Below are positions 1 to 5,466 of a DNA stretch of 9,581 nucleotides, in pieces. Where the stretch lies: contig JAFAEH010000276.1 in the NCBI GenBank assembly GCA_023424135.1, positions 1 through 9,581 of the forward strand. The letters run 5' to 3'. Positions within the stretch are counted from its first letter, which is position 1, and each line of letters opens with the position of its first letter. A program made the translations under genes and the position numbers. Under the pieces are notes generated by a model. It ran no database searches. It had not been told where the DNA came from and worked only from the letters and a program-made list of their open reading frames with translations. This DNA comes from Actinomycetes bacterium (GTDB taxonomy: Bacteria; Actinomycetota; Actinomycetes; Actinomycetales; Cellulomonadaceae).

Positions 1-133
1 AGCCGGCGCCGACGTCGACGATCCCGTCGGCCGCCGCCGCGCCGTCGCGCGGGACGACGACGAGCGCCGTGCCGAGCGCGAGCGCGAGCGCGGCGGCCGC
101 CGCGACACGTCGTCGTACCCGTGCGTCGGTCAC
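1..133 (-). CDS. Exported protein, N-terminal part only (runs off left edge)
   Basis: Only the first 44 codons lie in the window, so the function cannot be named. Reading leftward from a GTG at 131-133, the product begins VTDARVRRRVAAAAALALAL and continues through a small hydrophobic stretch to an Ala-rich end (AAAADG). This is the classic n-, h- and c-region pattern of a Sec signal peptide: Arg-rich residues 4-9, hydrophobic core about 10-27, and a possible cleavage site after the Ala run at about 34-37. The protein is therefore probably secreted or lipid-independent cell-wall material. The GTG start is chosen because the ATG just upstream (minus strand, base 141) meets a TGA after three codons. 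No good Shine-Dalgarno sequence or TANNNT box precedes the GTG, so the exact start is uncertain. The (GCGCTC)n-like run coding for ALALAL is low-complexity. Confidence 0.6.
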   Translation of the reverse strand, partial: MTDARVRRRVAAAAALALALGTALVVVPRDGAAAADGIVDVGAG

Positions 134-157
134 CGGGTCATGGGCAGGCTGGAGCGC

Positions 158-174
158 GGACCCCCGAGGGGTCC
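158..174. repeat. Perfect 7-bp inverted repeat upstream of exported-protein gene
   Basis: GGACCCC (158-164) and GGGGTCC (168-174) are perfect complements with a 3-base CGA loop. The repeat ends 24 bases before the GTG start of the leftmost gene. It could be an operator or a 5'-UTR hairpin in that mRNA. No T-tract follows it on either strand, so it is a poor canonical terminator. Confidence 0.5.
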
Positions 175-318
175 TGATGTCTGGTCGCATGGTGTGAGAG
201 CCCCCAGGCGGCGGACCCGTGCCCTGCGGGCGCGAGAGCGCCGCCGTCCTGCGCAGCGCGGCGTCGTCGCAGCGCTGCGTGACCGGCTCCCCGCACGACC
301 CCCGTTGGTCGCGCTGCG

Positions 319-334
319 GTGAGAGCGGTCTCAC
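319..334. repeat. GTGAGA/TCTCAC inverted repeat (candidate operator)
   Basis: GTGAGA (319-324) and TCTCAC (329-334) are perfect complements separated by GCGG. A further GTGAGA-containing copy (GTGTGAGAGC) lies at about 191-200 in the plus orientation, so the same hexamer occurs three times in this gene-free stretch. The pattern suggests a protein-binding site controlling the leftmost gene. The binding protein is unknown. Confidence 0.35.
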
Positions 335-390
335 ACACGGTAAGCACGAGTCCTTCCCCAGGCAAATCCCCAGGCAGATCCGGCACGACG

Positions 391-422
391 ACGGGGCGCC
401 CACCCGGTGGTGGACGCCCCGT
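391..422 (-). terminator. Hairpin terminator after trxA
   Basis: ACGGGGCG (391-398) pairs perfectly with CGCCCCGT (415-422). After one C/A mismatch, the inner CCACC (400-404) pairs with GGTGG (409-413) around a CGGT tetraloop. That gives 13 base pairs, starting 34 bases past the trxA stop codon. There is no T-tract, as is usual for high-GC actinobacterial terminators. The hairpin is symmetric, but only trxA on the minus strand reads into it. Confidence 0.7.
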
Positions 423-455
423 CGACGACGTGCGCTCGGCCCGCGGGCCGTGGGC

Positions 456-824
456 TCAGCCCTGCGGCTGGCTCGCGGCGATCTTCGCGCGGACCTCGTC
501 CATGTCGAGCTCCTTGACCGCCCCGATCACCTGCTCGAGCGACTGCGCCGGCAGCGCGCCCGCCTGGTTGAACACCAGGACGCCCTCACGGAACGCCATG
601 ATCGTCGGGATCGACGTGATCTGCAGCTCCGCGGCGAGCTGCTGCTCGGCCTCGGTGTCGACCTTGCCGTGCACGACGTCGGGGTGCTGCTCGCTGGACG
701 CCTCGAACACGGGGCCGAACTGGCGGCACGGACCGCACCAGGATGCCCAGAAGTCGACCAGGACGATGTCGTTGTCCTTGATCGTGTCGGCGATCGTGTT
801 GCCGGTCAGCGTGGTGGTGGCCAT
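456..824 (-). CDS. trxA: Thioredoxin
   Basis: This encodes a 122-residue cytoplasmic thioredoxin, the dithiol carrier that reduces disulfides in ribonucleotide reductase, peroxiredoxins and other proteins, and is recycled by thioredoxin reductase. The active site WCGPC is at residues 29-33 (Cys30 and Cys33). The buried Asp is at 24 (VDFW) and the cis-proline loop SIPT is at 71-74, all in the usual order and spacing; the length is slightly above the usual 105-110. ATG at 822-824 is preferred over an in-frame ATG at 834-836 because GGAG lies six bases before it. The frame stays open far upstream, but that stretch is antisense to two other genes. No reductase gene is adjacent. A GGGAAT box upstream (880-885) hints at control by a SigR-type thiol-stress sigma factor. 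It ends in a strong hairpin (391-422) and appears monocistronic. Confidence 0.96.
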   Translation of the reverse strand: MATTTLTGNTIADTIKDNDIVLVDFWASWCGPCRQFGPVFEASSEQHPDVVHGKVDTEAEQQLAAELQITSIPTIMAFREGVLVFNQAGALPAQSLEQVIGAVKELDMDEVRAKIAASQPQG

Positions 825-860
825 CGATGTCTCCATCCTGCTCAGGTTCGAGGTCTGCAG

Positions 861-885
861 CACCGCGGCGGCGCTCGATATTCCC
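861..885 (-). promoter_or_regulatory. Possible SigR-like promoter of trxA
   Basis: On the minus strand GGGAAT (885-880) matches the -35 element of the SigR/SigH oxidative-stress sigma family (GGAAT). Sixteen bases later there is GTG (863-861), a weak match to the -10 GTT. Family spacing is usually 18-19 bases after GGAAT, where this sequence has GCT, so the -10 half is poor. A start about 10 bases downstream would leave a short leader carrying the GGAG ribosome site. trx genes are standard SigR targets in Streptomyces, which is the main reason to propose it. Confidence 0.35.
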
Positions 886-895
886 ACCTGGTGGG
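883..895. promoter_or_regulatory. 13-base palindrome between trxA and Nudix-like gene
   Basis: CCCACC (883-888) and GGTGGG (890-895) are perfect complements around a single T. The site overlaps the GGGAAT box proposed for trxA and sits in the divergent trxA / DUF4916 intergenic region, a natural place for an operator. No known regulator is assigned. Confidence 0.35.
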
Positions 896-939
896 CCCCG
901 CACCCGCGAGGCGATGCGGACCACGGGCGTCCGAGGCGG

Positions 940-951
940 TAGAACTGCACG
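940..951 (+). promoter_or_regulatory. -10 box giving a probable leaderless start
   Basis: TAGAAC (940-945) followed by six bases places the transcription start on or next to the GTG start codon at 952. The last base departs from the TANNNT consensus. A possible GAGG at 933-936 is about 15 bases from the start, too far for an ordinary Shine-Dalgarno sequence. No clear -35 element was found. Confidence 0.4.
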
Positions 952-1506
952 GTGACCGCGTCCGCCGAGTTCCCCCCAGGTCCGCAGCGCCCCGCCGGGT
1001 GGCTGTCCGCCGAGCAGATCGCCACCGCGCGCGGCCAGCTGCCGATCCTGTACGTCGACGCCGTGCCGGTGCGCGTCGACGAGTCGGGCGACGTCGTCGC
1101 CGTCGGGCTGCTGCTGCGCGTCACGCGCGAGGGCGTCATGTCGCGCGCGCTCGTCTCCGGGCGGGTCATGCACCACGAGCGGGTGCGCGACGCGCTGCTG
1201 CGGCACATCGAGAAGGACCTCGGCCCGGTCGCGCTGCCGCAGGTCCCCGCCTCGCCGCAGCCGTTCACGGTCGCCGAGTACTTCCCCACACCCGGCGTCA
1301 CGCCGTACCACGACCCTCGCCAGCACGCGGTCTCGCTCGCGTACGTCGTCCCCGTCTCGGGCGACTGCCGACCGCAGCAGGACGCGCTGGACCTCGCCTG
1401 GCTGACCCCGGAGGAGGCCTGCACGGAGGCCGTGCAGGTCGAGATGAACGGCGGGCAGGGTCTCCTGCTGCGCCAGGCGATGGCCTGGGTGGGGCGCCTG
1501 CCGTGA
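952..1506 (+). CDS. DUF4916 / Nudix-like protein
   Basis: This 184-residue cytoplasmic protein resembles the actinobacterial DUF4916 'Nudix hydrolase family' group. No substrate is known to me. A Nudix box remnant spans residues 70-91: Gly70, five residues, Glu76, seven residues, Arg84, then HIEKDLG. The canonical REUXEEXGU therefore keeps Arg and Gly but has His85 for the first Glu and Lys88-Asp89 for the catalytic Glu pair. Metal-dependent pyrophosphatase activity by the standard mechanism is doubtful. Other visible blocks are YVDAVPVRVDE (34-44), FTVAEYFPTPG (105-115), DPRQHAVSLAYVVPV (121-135) and a C-terminal ALDLAWLTPEEA segment. The GTG start is supported by the -10 box six bases upstream. 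Its last four bases overlap the start of the Pr6Pr membrane gene (GTGA), so the two are co-transcribed and translationally coupled. Confidence 0.8.
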   Translation: MTASAEFPPGPQRPAGWLSAEQIATARGQLPILYVDAVPVRVDESGDVVAVGLLLRVTREGVMSRALVSGRVMHHERVRDALLRHIEKDLGPVALPQVPASPQPFTVAEYFPTPGVTPYHDPRQHAVSLAYVVPVSGDCRPQQDALDLAWLTPEEACTEAVQVEMNGGQGLLLRQAMAWVGRLP

Positions 1507-2156
1507 CCACCGACGTCGCGGCCACCACAGCGGCGCGACGACCCGTCGTCGCGCACGTCCTGCACGGGGTCGTGGCGCTGTGCGCGGGGGTCGGCGTCGG
1601 CGTCGAGATCTCCCGTGCCGTGGGTGCGGACGGCTCCGTGCTCGCGAACCTGGTGCACCTGTTCAGCTACTTCACCATCTGGACGAACACCCTCGTGTGC
1701 GCGGTCTCGGCGGTGCTCGCCGTCCGGCCGCGCGCGGACGGGCCGGTGTTCCGGGCGCTGAGGCTCGACAGCGTGCAGTTCGTCGTCGTGACGGGCGTGA
1801 CGTACCACCTGCTGCTCAGCGGCTACACGGCGCCCGACGCGGCGGGCCGCTTCGCGAACCTCGTGACGCACACGATCGTGCCGGTCGCGCTCGTCGTGGT
1901 CTGGCTCCTGGTCGGGCCGCGCCGCCGGGTGCGGCCCGTCACGATGGCGACGGCGCTCGTCCTGCCGGCGCTGTGGACCGTGTGGACGTTCGTGCGGGGG
2001 CATGTCACGGGCTGGTACCCGTACCCGTTCCTCGATGCCTCCGAGCTCGGGTTCGCGCGTGCGCTCGTCGGGTCGCTCACCATCCTCGCCCTGGGCGCCG
2101 CCCTGGGGCCCGTGGCCTGGCTGCTGGACCGCGTGCTGCCGCCCGCGCCGCGCTGA
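1503..2156 (+). CDS. Pr6Pr-family integral membrane protein
   Basis: This 217-residue protein has about six hydrophobic segments, near residues 14-35, 52-74, 90-108, 118-137, 148-165 and 186-208. It resembles the bacterial Pr6Pr membrane family, distantly related to eukaryotic FAR-17a/AIG1/ADTRP proteins. Characteristic blocks are FSYFTIWTN (54-62), TYHLLLSGY (100-108), NLVTHTIVP (119-127) and GWYPYPFLD (170-178). In AIG1 and ADTRP a membrane Thr and a His form the lipid-hydrolase active site. Thr58 or Thr61 and His123 are candidate equivalents here, but that is inference and bacterial activity is not established. The GTG start overlaps the Nudix-like stop codon in a GTGA tetranucleotide, implying coupling. 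The gene ends 7 bases from the convergent ABC-F stop codon, inside the loop of a hairpin (2145-2163). Confidence 0.82.
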   Translation: MTTDVAATTAARRPVVAHVLHGVVALCAGVGVGVEISRAVGADGSVLANLVHLFSYFTIWTNTLVCAVSAVLAVRPRADGPVFRALRLDSVQFVVVTGVTYHLLLSGYTAPDAAGRFANLVTHTIVPVALVVVWLLVGPRRRVRPVTMATALVLPALWTVWTFVRGHVTGWYPYPFLDASELGFARALVGSLTILALGAALGPVAWLLDRVLPPAPR

Positions 2157-2163
2157 GCGGCGC
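2145..2163. terminator. Hairpin at convergent gene junction, possible two-way terminator
   Basis: GCGCCGC (2145-2151) pairs perfectly with GCGGCGC (2157-2163) around the loop GCTGA. The loop carries the Pr6Pr TGA stop, and the stem abuts the ABC-F TAG stop (2164-2166). With a 7-base gap between two head-on genes there is no room for separate terminators, so a shared symmetrical hairpin is the natural reading. No T-tract is present on either side. Confidence 0.5.
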
Positions 2164-3840
2164 CTAGTCCCCCAGGTGCAGGTGCGGCCAGTCCGCGAGG
2201 TCGGCCCGCAGCTGCCGGTCGTGCGTCGCGACGACGACGGCGGCCGACGTGCCGCGCAGCGCGACCGTCAGCTCGTCGACCAGCCCGACCGACAGGTGGT
2301 TCGTCGGCTCGTCGAGCACCAGCACGTGCGGGGCGGCGAGCAGGGCGCGCGCCAGGTCGAAGCGGCGCCGCTGGCCCACGGACAGCTCACGCAGCGGACG
2401 TTCGAGGTCCTCCTCGCCGAGCAGCCCCAGCGCGGCCACCGGCACGAGCGCCTCGGGGTCGAGCGCACCCGCCTCGAGCAGGTCGAGCGCGTGACGCGCG
2501 TACGCGTCGAACGCGCTCGGCGGCGCGCCCGTCGGCATCGGCAGGTGCTCGGCCGGGCCCTCCTGCGCGAGGACGCCCAGTCGCGTCCCGGCGGCGATCG
2601 TGCGTGACCCCCGGTCGAGCGCGACCGAGCCCACGAGCGCGGCCAGCAGGGTCGACTTGCCGGCGCCGTTGCCCCCGGTGACGAGCAGACGCCCCGCGGG
2701 CAGCACGTCGACCCGCCGCCCCGGGAGGTCCAGGCGACCGTCCACGCGCGGTGCACGCACCTCGAGCAGCGGGCCGCCGCCGTACCCGGGCGGGACGGAC
2801 GGCAGGTCCGGGAACACGAGCGCGGGCGGCGGGACCGGCACCTCGACGGCCTGCGCCTCCAGGCGCTCGATGAGCCGGTCGGCCGCCTTGACGTGCTGGC
2901 GGGCCCGCGTGCCGCGCCGGTGCTTCTGCGAGCCCTTGGGCGGACGCCACTCGTCGGACAGCCCCTCGTACGACGCGTCGAGGCGCGCGGCGAGCGTCCG
3001 TGCCCGCTTGCGCTCGGCGCGGTAGCGGGCACGCCAGCGGCGCAGCATCTGGTCGCGGGCGAACCGGTAGTCCGCGTAGCGCGCGGCGCCGTACAGCACG
3101 GGCCGCCCGTCCATCGACGGGTCGAGGTCGAGGATCGCCGTCATGACGTCGTCGAGCAGGCGCCGGTCGTGCGTGACGATGACCACGCCGCCGGGCCACG
3201 CGCGCAGCACCGACGTGAGGTGGTCGACGCCACCGACGTCGAGGTGGTTCGTGGGCTCGTCCAGCAGCATCAGGTCCGCACGTTCCGCGAGGCGGCACGC
3301 CAGGCGCACCCGGTAGCGCTCGCCGACGCTGAGCTCGGCGAGCCGCCGGTCGCGGTCCTGCGGCGCGCCCAGGCGCGAGAGCCCCTCGGCGACGCGCCGG
3401 TCGACGTCCCACGCGGCGAGGTGCTCGTAGCGCGCGATCGCCGCGGACAGCGCGGTGACGTCCCCGCCGTCGTGGTCGAACCCGTCGATGACCGCCTGCA
3501 GGTCCGCCGCGGCCGCACGGGTCGCCGCGCCCGTCGCGTCGACGAGCGTGCCGACCGTGTCGTCCGGGCCGACCTCCAGGTCCTGCTCGACGACCGCGAG
3601 CGTCCCGTGGCGGCGGACCCGACCGGACTGCGGCACGAGCCGCCCCGCCAGGACGCCCAGCAGGGTCGACTTGCCCGCGCCGTTCTCCCCGACGAGGCCG
3701 ATGCGGTGCCCCGGCGAGACCGCGAGGTCGAGCGCGTCGAGCACGCCGCGCCCCGGGTAGCCGAACGTCACGGCGTCGGCGACGAGCTGCACGTCACCCG
3801 GTCGGGGCGTCGCCTGCGCGCCCACCTGAGCGGCGCTCAC
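2164..3840 (-). CDS. ABC-F family ATPase (ribosome-associated type)
   Basis: This 558-residue cytoplasmic protein has two ATP-binding cassettes and no membrane domain, the ABC-F layout. Cassette 1 has Walker A GENGAGKST (51-59), Q-loop Gln86, signature LSVGE (170-174), Walker B with DEPTNH (194-199) and switch His224. A linker of roughly 250-355 contains a basic helical stretch (RRWRARYRAERKRARTL, about 267-283). Cassette 2 has Walker A GGNGAGKST (389-397), LSVGQ (486-490), DEPTNH (510-515) and His540. All catalytic motifs are intact. ABC-F proteins bind the ribosomal E site and act in translation or ribosome-protection antibiotic resistance. Which role applies here cannot be told from sequence alone. 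The GTG start overlaps the rdgB stop (GTGA). The frame stays open upstream, but that part lies inside rdgB and is rejected. It is the last gene of the rph-rdgB-ABC-F unit. Confidence 0.92.
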   Translation of the reverse strand: MSAAQVGAQATPRPGDVQLVADAVTFGYPGRGVLDALDLAVSPGHRIGLVGENGAGKSTLLGVLAGRLVPQSGRVRRHGTLAVVEQDLEVGPDDTVGTLVDATGAATRAAAADLQAVIDGFDHDGGDVTALSAAIARYEHLAAWDVDRRVAEGLSRLGAPQDRDRRLAELSVGERYRVRLACRLAERADLMLLDEPTNHLDVGGVDHLTSVLRAWPGGVVIVTHDRRLLDDVMTAILDLDPSMDGRPVLYGAARYADYRFARDQMLRRWRARYRAERKRARTLAARLDASYEGLSDEWRPPKGSQKHRRGTRARQHVKAADRLIERLEAQAVEVPVPPPALVFPDLPSVPPGYGGGPLLEVRAPRVDGRLDLPGRRVDVLPAGRLLVTGGNGAGKSTLLAALVGSVALDRGSRTIAAGTRLGVLAQEGPAEHLPMPTGAPPSAFDAYARHALDLLEAGALDPEALVPVAALGLLGEEDLERPLRELSVGQRRRFDLARALLAAPHVLVLDEPTNHLSVGLVDELTVALRGTSAAVVVATHDRQLRADLADWPHLHLGD

Positions 3841-4478
3841 GTGCGCAGCGCGGCCACCAGGTGCGGCACGAGCGCGCGGAACGCCTTCCCGCGGTGGCTG
3901 ATCGCGTTCTTCTCCGCCGGGGACAGCTCGGCGCACGTGCGCGACTCCCCCAGCGGCACGAGGACGGGGTCGTAGCCGAACCCGTGCGCCCCGCGCGGTG
4001 CCGTCGCGAGCGTGCCGTCGAGCGTGCCGGTCTCGACGTGCTCCGTGCCGTCGGGCGTCACGAGCGCGGCCGCGCACACGAAGCGTGCACCGCGGTGCTC
4101 GGGCGCGATGTCGGCGAGCTGCGCGAGCAGCAGGTCGAGGTTCGCGGCGTCGTCGCCGTGCCGCCCGGCCCACCGGGCCGAGAAGATCCCGGGTGCACCG
4201 CCGAGCACGTCGACGCTCAGCCCCGAGTCGTCCGCGACCGCCGGCAGACCGGTGGCGGCGGCGAGCGCCCGCGCCTTGAGCAGCGCGTTGGCGGCGAACG
4301 TCACACCGTCCTCGACGGGTTCCGGTGCGCCGACGTCGCGGGCACCCACGACCGCCGCAGGGTCGAGGTCGGCCAGCTCGGGTGCCAGGATCGCGCGCAG
4401 CTCGCCGACCTTGTGCGCGTTGTGCGTCGCGAGGACCAGACGCGTGCCCGCAGGGACGTGGACGCCGGGTGCGCTCAC
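3837..4478 (-). CDS. rdgB: XTP/dITP diphosphatase (Ham1/RdgB family)
   Basis: This 213-residue cytoplasmic enzyme hydrolyses non-canonical purine triphosphates (dITP, XTP, ITP) to monophosphates plus pyrophosphate, keeping deaminated purines out of DNA and RNA. Family motifs are complete and in order: the substrate-binding THNAHK (18-23), VADDSGLSVDVLGGAPGIFSAR region (81-102) with the catalytic acidic residues, GFGYDP (166-171) and SHRGKA (194-199). Length is close to the usual 195-210. The GTG start (4476-4478) overlaps the rph TGA stop in GTGA, and its own TGA overlaps the ABC-F GTG in the same way, so all three are coupled. The rph-rdgB pair is conserved in actinobacteria (Rv1340-Rv1341 in M. 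tuberculosis). Confidence 0.97.
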   Translation of the reverse strand: MSAPGVHVPAGTRLVLATHNAHKVGELRAILAPELADLDPAAVVGARDVGAPEPVEDGVTFAANALLKARALAAATGLPAVADDSGLSVDVLGGAPGIFSARWAGRHGDDAANLDLLLAQLADIAPEHRGARFVCAAALVTPDGTEHVETGTLDGTLATAPRGAHGFGYDPVLVPLGESRTCAELSPAEKNAISHRGKAFRALVPHLVAALRT

Positions 4479-5308
4479 GGTGCGACCACGTCCGACGGCG
4501 CACCCGTCACGGCCGGGCCGAGGGTCGTCGAGCGCGTCGCCGAGCCGTCCCCCGGGGGCGCGGCGAGCACCTGCGCCTGCAGCGCCGCGAGCCGCGCCGT
4601 GCCCGCGAGCGCCAGGTCGAGCAGCGCGTCGAGCTCGGTGCGGTCGAACGGGGCGTGCTCGGCCGTGCCCTGCACCTCGACGAACGTCCCCGCACCGGTC
4701 GTGACGACGTTCATGTCGGTCTGCGCGCGGACGTCCTCCTCGTACGGCAGGTCCAGCACGGGCACGCCGTCGACGACGCCCACGCTGACCGCCGCGACCG
4801 AGTCGCGCAGCACCTGACGGCCGGGCTTGACCAGCCGCTGGCTCGTCGCCCACGCGACCGCGTCCGCGAGCGCGACGTACGCGCCCGTGATCGCCGCCGT
4901 GCGCGTGCCGCCGTCGGCCTGCAGGACGTCGCAGTCGAGCACGACGGTGTTCTCGCCGAGCGCGGCGACGTCGATCACCGCACGCAGCGAGCGGCCGATG
5001 AGGCGGGAGATCTCGTGGGTGCGTCCGCCGACCTTGCCGCGCACCGACTCGCGGTCGGAGCGGCTGTTCGTCGCGCGCGGCAGCATCGCGTACTCCGCCG
5101 TGACCCAGCCCTCGCCGGAGCCCTTGCGCCAGCGCGGGACGCCCTCGGTGAACGACGCGACGCACAGCACCTTCGTGCCACCGAACTCGACGAGCACCGA
5201 CCCCTCACCCGCGTCGAGGAACCGCCGCGTCAGCGTCACCGGCCGCAGCTCGTCGACGCGTCGTCCGTCCTTGCGCGCACCAGCGCCCGTCACACCCGCA
5301 CTCACCAT
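4475..5308 (-). CDS. rph: Ribonuclease PH
   Basis: This 277-residue phosphorolytic 3'-to-5' exoribonuclease trims tRNA precursor 3' ends, using phosphate and releasing nucleoside diphosphates; the family works as a hexameric ring. The body is intact: GRRVDELRPVTL (15-26), EFGGTKVLC (41-49), RSDRESVRGKVGGRTHEISRLIGRSLRAV in residues 83-111 with the basic RNA-binding arginines, DCDVLQADGGTRTAAITGAY (125-144) with the phosphate-site GGTRT, and DLPYEED (186-192). Residues from about 251 form a Pro/Ser/Thr/Ala-rich tail beyond the usual 240-250-residue enzyme and are probably disordered. ATG at 5306-5308 is chosen because TAGGGT lies exactly six bases before it, indicating a leaderless mRNA. It follows a 158-base gap with a large hairpin, so rph may have its own transcript as well as read-through from the MBL gene. 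Confidence 0.97.
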   Translation of the reverse strand: MVSAGVTGAGARKDGRRVDELRPVTLTRRFLDAGEGSVLVEFGGTKVLCVASFTEGVPRWRKGSGEGWVTAEYAMLPRATNSRSDRESVRGKVGGRTHEISRLIGRSLRAVIDVAALGENTVVLDCDVLQADGGTRTAAITGAYVALADAVAWATSQRLVKPGRQVLRDSVAAVSVGVVDGVPVLDLPYEEDVRAQTDMNVVTTGAGTFVEVQGTAEHAPFDRTELDALLDLALAGTARLAALQAQVLAAPPGDGSATRSTTLGPAVTGAPSDVVAP

Positions 5309-5320
5309 GCCCCGACCCTA
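5309..5320 (-). promoter_or_regulatory. -10 box giving a probable leaderless rph start
   Basis: On the minus strand TAGGGT (5320-5315) is followed by exactly six bases and then the rph ATG. This fits the TANNNT -10 element of actinobacterial leaderless promoters. A partial -35 match (GGAACA) lies 17 bases further upstream. No Shine-Dalgarno sequence is better placed. Confidence 0.5.
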
Positions 5321-5366
5321 CGTGCGCGCCCGGACCTGTTCCGAACCCACCCACCGGGCTCCCGTG

Positions 5367-5440
5367 CGCGAGCGCGGTACATCTCCGCCGAGCGCAGGAG
5401 AGACCTGCACCGCGCTCGACGGACGAGTACCGCGCTCGCG
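5367..5440. repeat. 74-base inverted repeat with four 20-bp-spaced cores
   Basis: The outer arms CGCGAGCGCGGTAC (5367-5380) and GTACCGCGCTCGCG (5427-5440) are perfectly complementary over 14 bp. After three non-pairing positions, 4 bp (5384-5387 with 5420-5423) and then 7 bp (5389-5395 with 5412-5418) pair as well: 25 Watson-Crick pairs in 29 aligned positions. An alternative tip is GCAGG/CCTGC (5394-5398 with 5404-5408) around AGAGA. Four related 10-base cores start at 5369, 5389, 5409 and 5429, the first two inverted relative to the last two. It lies 26 bases after the MBL stop and 58 bases before the rph start. It could be a terminator or attenuator, an mRNA-processing hairpin, an operator array or a copy of a dispersed repeat. 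Confidence 0.75.
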
Positions 5441-5466
5441 GGGTGGAGCGGTCGATCAGCGAGGGG

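Larger units (their letters stand above)
134..455. other. Gene-free leader/intergenic region
   Basis: These 322 bases separate the start of the exported-protein gene from the end of trxA. Open frames crossing it have no family resemblance and atypical composition for coding sequence. It contains two perfect inverted repeats (158-174 and 319-334), a 12-base palindrome at 268-279, and the trxA terminator hairpin at 391-422. The promoter of the exported-protein gene must lie here, but no convincing -35/-10 pair could be picked out. Confidence 0.6.

Noticed and set aside
70..102. Tandem GCGCGA-like repeat near the left edge
   Set aside because: It is explained by Ala-Leu codons in the signal-peptide core of the exported-protein gene.
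268..279. CGCAGCGCTGCG palindrome
   Set aside because: Short GC-only palindromes are expected by chance at this base composition, and nothing near it suggests a function.
456..2003. A 515-codon minus-strand open frame covering trxA and the antisense of the Nudix-like and Pr6Pr genes
   Set aside because: Only the last 122 codons (thioredoxin) have family motifs. The rest is Arg/His/Asp-rich and lies opposite two recognisable genes, a common effect of very high GC.
219..2156. A 645-codon plus-strand open frame ending with the Pr6Pr protein
   Set aside because: Its first part is antisense to trxA and then out of frame within the Nudix-like gene. Only codons from the GTG at 1503 give a membrane protein with family motifs.
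3841..4503. Upstream extension of the ABC-F frame through rdgB
   Set aside because: The extension is Arg-rich and overlaps the well-supported RdgB coding sequence in another frame. The GTGA overlap at 3837-3840 gives a natural start.
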